Origin: JAVBNU01 sp964617065
GTDB taxonomy: Bacteria; Cyanobacteriota; Vampirovibrionia; Gastranaerophilales; Gastranaerophilaceae
Direction: 5' to 3'
DNA: 9,843 bases
Assembly: GCA_964617065.1 (NCBI GenBank)
Contig: CAZTVM010000073.1
Location: forward strand, 1-9,843
In this document: piece after piece, positions 5,681-9,843 of the stretch
Position numbering within the stretch: the first letter of the stretch is position 1
Layout: each line of letters opens with the position of its first letter
The notes under the pieces: generated by a model
Told to the model about the DNA's origin: nothing
Databases searched by the model: none
What the model saw: the letters and a program-made list of their open reading frames with translations, nothing else
Translations under genes and position numbers: made by a program

Positions 5681-7829
5681 TTTTTTTGTTAACTTTATCG
5701 TTTTTTTCAGTTGCTCTATTTTTAAGCTCTAAAATAATATCTTCATGATATTTAATACGCTGATGGTGCGCAGCACGCAAAATTCTGTTAAAAGTGACTG
5801 CAATAGTTTTTAAATCTTTCAAAGTCAACGGACTGTCTGAAAGCTGTTCATCGTCTAATCGTTCTTTTATTATTTTGTTTATTAATTTTTCGAGTTCTTC
5901 TTGAGTATAATTTTCATTTAGAGTTCGAGCTGCAGCTTCGACTGCGTCAGCAATCATCAAAATAGCGGCCTCTTTTGTCGTCGGCTTAGGACCACTGTAT
6001 CTAAATAAATCCTCGCTAACATTTCCTTCGCCGTCTTGTTTGATGGCTTCTGCGTAGAAATAAGTCGCTAAAGACTCACCATGATGCTGCAGAATTAAGT
6101 CCTGTATGATAACAGGCAAACCGTTATCTTTTGCAAGTTCTACACCATCTTTGGGATGAGCAGTGACTACCATTTTACTTAATCTGGGATTGATTTTTGA
6201 ATGAGGATTTTCAATTCCGAAAAATGGCTGATTTTCTATGAAAAACAAAGGTCTTTTAAGTTTGCCGATATCATGGTATAAAGCTCCTACACGAGCAAGT
6301 ACTGGATCAGCACCAACGGCTTCTGCAGCATTTTCAGCTAAGTTAGCGACCATAGTTGAATGAGAGAAAGTACCCGGAGCTTCAATTTGCAGTCTTTTTA
6401 GCAATGGTTGATTTTGGTCGCCCAACTCTGCGAGTTCATACGGCGTTATAATTTTAAACATACTTTCCATCAACGGCAACAAGCCTAATGTCAAAATACC
6501 ACTTACAAAACTTACTGAAAATGCAGATATGACGTCTTTTAAAAGTACACCCCATTCTAGTGTAATTGCGCAACTTTCAATTGCATAGATGCTTAGTATC
6601 AGCAGCGTCATTATTATTGCTGAGCCAATACCCACTTTAACTAAGTCAACACGTTTTGCGTATTTAATTTTTGCTATTGATATCGTCGTATACAAAGCTA
6701 TTAGCGAATATATTATAACAGGTTGTATTGTAAACATAAACGAAAGTGAAATAATTGACATAAGTATGAACGTAGCAATAAACGATATTCTCGGTGTCAT
6801 TAAAATTGCTATTAATAAAATAAAAATCTGTATCGGAATTATGTAAACAGAAAAATCGTCAGGTCTTAGTGCCGCTATAGCAGCAATTATAATAGCTAGC
6901 AAGCCAATAATCGTCAAATAATTTTTAGTCAAATACGGTTTTTCAAAATAATGCAAATAGTACAAAAATGCAATAACAGAAATCAAAACAATTGCAAAAA
7001 TGCCTAAAAATCCCTCAATGTTTATATCTAAAACACTGTAACCAGCTTCTTTCAAAACTGCACGCTCAAACTTGTTAACTTGCTGTCCTTCATAAAGAAT
7101 TTTGTCACCTTTTTGATAAGTTTTTGTATATGGAGCTACAGCTGCAACAGCATTTTCTTTCGCCAACTTAGTTGCTTGTTCATTAATAATTATGTTAGGT
7201 ATAATCACCTGTTCTATCAGCACAGACATTACTTTTGCTTCATCAGAACGATGTTTTGATGAAGCGCCAAGATACTTGTAAATAGTTGAATTCATAGTCG
7301 CTGTATCAAAATTTTTTGCTGAAATGTTTATTTTTAAAAGAACATTGTTTAAGTCATCAGTGGCTTTTGAAAATATGGAATTGACGCTTTTATTCGAGGC
7401 ATACATCAAATAATTGACAACGAAAATTCTGTCAGAATGATTAACCATATCAAACAGTTCCGACAACGCTTCTCTTTTAGCTTCATAAGAAAGTTTTTGA
7501 CTCCGAATACTTGCGATAGAAGACAGTAGCAAATGAAAATCATTTGTTATGTATGAATTTTCAGCCAACATCAAGACTGGGTCAACTTTTTGTTCAGCAG
7601 CTTTTTTTTGCAGCTCTGTTTTGTATGTGTCAACAACGGTTATCGTTTTTTGCGTGTATAAATCTCTTTTACTTGTGTTTGTGTCTGTTAAAATATTTTG
7701 AAACAAAAAATACTTTGACGATAAAACCAAAGTGAATACAATTGCGAATAATACTATCCAGATAGCATTTACAAATTTTTGCGTTTTACATATTTCAACA
7801 ACTGATTGTATAGAATAATTTTTTGTCAT
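5667..7829 (-). CDS. pgpH: 7TM-HD family cyclic-di-AMP phosphodiesterase (PgpH-like)
   Basis: PgpH-type membrane proteins hydrolyse the second messenger c-di-AMP, which controls osmotic balance and wall homeostasis. The 720-residue product has the full architecture. A first membrane helix (about 21-43) precedes a large extracytoplasmic 7TMR-HDED-like domain (about 45-268), which includes a GDKILYEGQQV segment near its end. A seven-helix membrane block follows (about 272-460), then a cytoplasmic HD domain. HD residues are visible as His490 (FSHSTM), His519-Asp520 (YHDIGK), His558 (TAHPKDG), His582-His583 (QHHGES) and Asp628 (IADAVEAA). The charged C-terminal tail (KNRATEKNDKVNKKNDEN) is not conserved. 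The start has a modest AAGAGA upstream. The gene overlaps ybeY and follows kdsB after 56 bases. The c-di-AMP activity is from family knowledge; no c-di-AMP cyclase lies in the window. Confidence 0.94.
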   Translation of the reverse strand: MTKNYSIQSVVEICKTQKFVNAIWIVLFAIVFTLVLSSKYFLFQNILTDTNTSKRDLYTQKTITVVDTYKTELQKKAAEQKVDPVLMLAENSYITNDFHLLLSSIASIRSQKLSYEAKREALSELFDMVNHSDRIFVVNYLMYASNKSVNSIFSKATDDLNNVLLKINISAKNFDTATMNSTIYKYLGASSKHRSDEAKVMSVLIEQVIIPNIIINEQATKLAKENAVAAVAPYTKTYQKGDKILYEGQQVNKFERAVLKEAGYSVLDINIEGFLGIFAIVLISVIAFLYYLHYFEKPYLTKNYLTIIGLLAIIIAAIAALRPDDFSVYIIPIQIFILLIAILMTPRISFIATFILMSIISLSFMFTIQPVIIYSLIALYTTISIAKIKYAKRVDLVKVGIGSAIIMTLLILSIYAIESCAITLEWGVLLKDVISAFSVSFVSGILTLGLLPLMESMFKIITPYELAELGDQNQPLLKRLQIEAPGTFSHSTMVANLAENAAEAVGADPVLARVGALYHDIGKLKRPLFFIENQPFFGIENPHSKINPRLSKMVVTAHPKDGVELAKDNGLPVIIQDLILQHHGESLATYFYAEAIKQDGEGNVSEDLFRYSGPKPTTKEAAILMIADAVEAAARTLNENYTQEELEKLINKIIKERLDDEQLSDSPLTLKDLKTIAVTFNRILRAAHHQRIKYHEDIILELKNRATEKNDKVNKKNDEN

Positions 7830-7858
7830 AATAAATCTCTTTTTTATTCATTCAACTA

Positions 7859-7879
7859 TCATTATTGCACAAATAATGA
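7859..7879. repeat. Perfect 8-bp inverted repeat between kdsB and pgpH
   Basis: TCATTATT (7859-7866) and AATAATGA (7872-7879) are perfect inverted repeats around a 5-base loop, placed in the 56-base gap between kdsB and pgpH. The stem is almost all A-T and no T run follows on the minus strand. It is therefore a poor terminator and could instead be a protein-binding site or an mRNA processing element. It may also be chance in AT-rich DNA. Confidence 0.4.
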
Positions 7880-7885
7880 AAATTG

Positions 7886-8626
7886 CTATTTATGAAAGGT
7901 GGCTGCAAATTGTTCTACATCTTCTTGTGTATCAATACCCACAGGCTTAAATGCAATTATTGCAGTTATAATTTTCATTCCTGATTGCAACGCTCTTAGC
8001 TGCTCCAAACTTTCCACCTTTTCTAAAGACGTTTGAGGCAATTTCGTCATTTTTAGCAGTGAGTCACGCCTATAACCGTATATTCCGACATGCCCGTAGA
8101 ATGTATGATTTAATATATTTCTTTCGTATGGAATTTTTGAGCGAGAGAAATATAGTGCAAAGCCGTTTTCGTCAATCACACATTTTACTGAGTTAGGATT
8201 ATCCAACTCTGATTTATCATCGATAACTCTTAGCAAAGTGGATATTTCAGCATTAGGTGTGTTTTTTATAGCAAAAATCGCCTTGTCTATACTATCTGGC
8301 ATAATCATCGGTTCATCGCCCTGCAAATTTATGATGTAATCAAATTCTTCATGGCGATTAGCAACTTCAGCAATTCTGTCGCTACCGCTTTTATGGTCAA
8401 CGGCAGTCATTTCTACGTTTGCGCCGAAAGATTTAGCTACATCAAAAATAGCTTCGTGGTCGGTCGCAATAATAACTTCATCTGCTAATTTTGTTGCTTT
8501 AGCTTTTTCCCAAACCCATTGAATTATTGTTTTGCCCTCTACTTTAATTAAGGCTTTAGCGTTCAGTCTGGTTGAGCCGTATCTTGCAGGTATTATAATT
8601 GCACACTTCCCTTTTTTCGCCATCAT
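7886..8626 (-). CDS. kdsB: 3-deoxy-manno-octulosonate cytidylyltransferase (CMP-Kdo synthetase)
   Basis: KdsB joins CTP and Kdo to make CMP-Kdo, the donor used by WaaA/KdtA to build the LPS inner core. It acts in the cytoplasm. The 246-residue product has the nucleotide-binding IPARYGSTRLNAKAL (12-26), TDHEAI (55-60), SGSDRIAE (80-87), LQGDEPMI (101-108), SRSKIPYERN (161-170), GHVGIYGYRR (178-187), LEQLRAL (208-214) and GIDTQEDVE (230-238), all typical of KdsB. Two consecutive ATGs are possible starts. GGAG at 8634-8631 is four bases from the first (8626) and seven from the second (8623), so the protein may begin with MAKKGK. Its presence implies an LPS-bearing outer membrane. Confidence 0.96.
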   Translation of the reverse strand: MMAKKGKCAIIIPARYGSTRLNAKALIKVEGKTIIQWVWEKAKATKLADEVIIATDHEAIFDVAKSFGANVEMTAVDHKSGSDRIAEVANRHEEFDYIINLQGDEPMIMPDSIDKAIFAIKNTPNAEISTLLRVIDDKSELDNPNSVKCVIDENGFALYFSRSKIPYERNILNHTFYGHVGIYGYRRDSLLKMTKLPQTSLEKVESLEQLRALQSGMKIITAIIAFKPVGIDTQEDVEQFAATFHK

Positions 8627-8630
8627 TAAT

Positions 8631-8634
8631 CTCC
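8631..8634 (-). promoter_or_regulatory. Ribosome-binding site of kdsB
   Basis: GGAG on the minus strand sits four bases from the ATG at 8626 and seven from the ATG at 8623. The spacing favours the second ATG, which would shorten KdsB by one residue. Confidence 0.6.
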
Positions 8635-8658
8635 GTTTAATTTATTTTATTTCTTATT

Positions 8659-9564
8659 TTAATTTTGAACGACAAAAGCTACCCAATTGTCTTTTTGTAT
8701 TTTTTCAACGATTTTTAAGCTGTTCGCTTCTATTGCTGTTAAAACAGTTTCCTGCTTTGTATCCAATATACCACTTAAAACCATTTTTGCATTTTTCTTC
8801 ATAATTCTTTTTAAATCAGGCATGATTTCAGCCAAAACGTTATGTAAAATATTCGCTGTAACAAAATCAAACTGTTCCTTCACCGAATTTATTTCAGCAT
8901 GTAGAAAATTACAATTTTCTACGTTATTTAACTTTGCGTTAGTAATGGCAACATCGATTGCTGTCTCATCATTATCAATACCTAAAGCAATTGTTGCTCC
9001 AAGTAAAGAGGCGATTATCGCCAATATTCCTGAGCCTGTGCCTATGTCTGCAACACTATCGTTTTTATTCAAATATTTTTCAAGACCAATGACACATAGC
9101 TGCGTAGTTTGATGTGTTCCTGTGCCAAACGCAGCGCCCGGGTCAATATTAATGACTATTTCTTCATCTTTTTTTTCGTAATCTATCCAGCTTGGTGAAA
9201 TTACTATCTTATCGCTTATTTTTGTCGGTCGCCAATTTTCTTTCCATTTTTTAGACCAATCAACATTTACAACTTTTGCAATTTTTACATTCCAACTACC
9301 CAAAGTCGTAGGCTCAACCCCATTTTTAATAAAAATTTCTCTTGCCTCTTTTATTGTTTTGACAATTTCATCAAAACTTTCATCATCAAACAGAATATAA
9401 GCTGTTACTATATTTTCGGTAGTTTTTATCAGTTCTAAGTCTTTATATTCTTCTTCCGCTGTTATAATTCCTTCACATTCAAAATTTGTAAAAAGAGTAT
9501 CACAAACTAATTCGCTGCTATTAGGATTAATTTCAATTTTAAGTTCTAAAAATTTTTTTTCCAT
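8659..9564 (-). CDS. prmA: Ribosomal protein L11 methyltransferase
   Basis: PrmA trimethylates ribosomal protein L11 using S-adenosylmethionine. The 301-residue length is standard. The N-terminal substrate-recognition domain spans about 1-95. A linker with the family's tryptophans follows (DWSKKWKENWRPTK, 102-115). The class I methyltransferase core then shows DPGAAFGTGTHQTT (141-154), SAM motif I VADIGTGSGILAI (171-183), the acidic ribose-binding Asp197 in GIDNDE, and the TANIL motif (237-241). The start ATG overlaps the accA stop by one base (TAATG), indicating coupled translation. The nearest ribosome-binding candidate, AGGTG, is about 13 bases upstream. kdsB follows after 32 bases. In many Firmicutes prmA sits beside dnaJ and rsmE, so the accA neighbourhood is different. 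Confidence 0.95.
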   Translation of the reverse strand: MEKKFLELKIEINPNSSELVCDTLFTNFECEGIITAEEEYKDLELIKTTENIVTAYILFDDESFDEIVKTIKEAREIFIKNGVEPTTLGSWNVKIAKVVNVDWSKKWKENWRPTKISDKIVISPSWIDYEKKDEEIVINIDPGAAFGTGTHQTTQLCVIGLEKYLNKNDSVADIGTGSGILAIIASLLGATIALGIDNDETAIDVAITNAKLNNVENCNFLHAEINSVKEQFDFVTANILHNVLAEIMPDLKRIMKKNAKMVLSGILDTKQETVLTAIEANSLKIVEKIQKDNWVAFVVQN

Positions 9565-9843
9565 TATTGATAAAATACACCTATTTTTCTAAATTTCTCA
9601 TATCTTTCATCTTTTAATTGTTTGGGTGAAAGTTGCGATAAAAGTTTCAAATTTTCGAGAATTGTATCTTTCAATGTGGTTGCCATCATACTCGGGTTGT
9701 AGTGAGCACCACCCATAGGTTCTTTTACAATCCCATCGATGACTTCTAATTTCATCAAATCATCTGCTGTGATTTTTAGTGCTTCAGCAGCAATTGAAGA
9801 CAGACTCGCATCTCTGAACAAAATTGAGGCACAACCTTCAGGA
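9564..9843 (-). CDS. accA: Acetyl-CoA carboxylase carboxyltransferase subunit alpha, C-terminal part
   Basis: AccA is the alpha subunit of the carboxyltransferase that, with AccD, transfers the carboxyl group from biotin-AccB to acetyl-CoA to make malonyl-CoA for fatty acid synthesis. Only the last 92 residues are in the window, and the frame runs off the right edge. The first visible residues read PEGCASILFRDAS, matching the conserved PEGCASI segment. The family-typical EALKITADDLMKLEVIDGI and EPMGGAHYNPSMMA follow. The apparent start at 9821 is an internal TTG codon and not a real start. The stop overlaps the prmA start by one base. The identification is strong despite truncation because this C-terminal region is highly conserved. 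Confidence 0.95.
   Translation of the reverse strand, partial: PEGCASILFRDASLSSIAAEALKITADDLMKLEVIDGIVKEPMGGAHYNPSMMATTLKDTILENLKLLSQLSPKQLKDERYEKFRKIGVFYQ

Noticed and set aside
6589..6846. Plus-strand open frame inside pgpH with hydrophobic character
   Set aside because: It lies antisense to the membrane helices of PgpH, and its composition follows from the opposite strand.
8687..9112. 141-codon plus-strand open frame opposite prmA
   Set aside because: Its length comes from the antisense reading of prmA, which shows every expected methyltransferase motif.
9564..9821. A short independent 85-residue gene
   Set aside because: The frame stays open to the window edge and the residues upstream match AccA, so it is the accA 3' end and not a separate gene.
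1..9843. CRISPR arrays, tRNA or rRNA genes, insertion sequences, phage or toxin-antitoxin genes
   Set aside because: I saw no spaced direct repeats, no cloverleaf-like or rRNA-like stretches, no transposase or integrase motifs, and no toxin-antitoxin gene pair.

Overview
The window is a low-G+C bacterial chromosome segment (roughly one third G+C by eye), densely packed with housekeeping genes. Several genes and gene orders are Firmicutes-like: a DivIC/FtsB-type protein, pgpH-ybeY-dgkA in a row, a C_GCAxxG_C_C redox protein, and a 2-hydroxyacyl-CoA dehydratase/activase-related protein. A CMP-Kdo synthetase (kdsB) also implies an outer membrane with lipopolysaccharide. Together these suggest a diderm Firmicute of the Negativicutes type. 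Fusobacteria are a less favoured alternative. This placement is inference from gene content, with no rRNA or marker search behind it.

Layout: bases 1-1494 (+) hold the 3' part of an activase/dehydratase-related gene that enters from the left edge, then a small divIC/ftsB-like cell-division gene. Bases 1495-1662 are the longest non-coding stretch. They contain no convincing terminator, one short palindrome, and a good extended -10 promoter driving a small secreted protein of unknown function (1663-1953, +). That gene ends at a hairpin terminator facing the end of a minus-strand pair, asnS (asparaginyl-tRNA synthetase) followed by a C_GCAxxG_C_C protein (3737-2002). A 113-base divergent promoter region separates asnS from an orphan OppD/DppD-type ABC transporter ATPase (3851-4813, +). 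The ATPase gene collides tail to tail, with an 8-base overlap, with the last gene of a long minus-strand run.

That run, read from the right edge leftwards, is accA (3' end only), prmA, kdsB, pgpH, ybeY, dgkA. Junctions are tight: a 1-base overlap, 32- and 56-base gaps, then 14- and 4-base overlaps, so it is probably one operon or two closely spaced ones. Its products cover fatty acid synthesis (AccA), ribosomal protein methylation (PrmA), LPS precursor activation (KdsB), cyclic di-AMP breakdown (PgpH), rRNA maturation (YbeY) and lipid phosphate recycling (DgkA/UdpK). The common theme is envelope growth and ribosome production.

I found no tRNA, rRNA, CRISPR array, insertion sequence, phage gene or obvious new multi-gene system. 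The most interesting items are the unrecognised secreted protein, a possible loss of a conserved acidic residue in DgkA, the palindrome that carries both stop codons of two convergent genes, and a possibly leaderless oppD-like mRNA.
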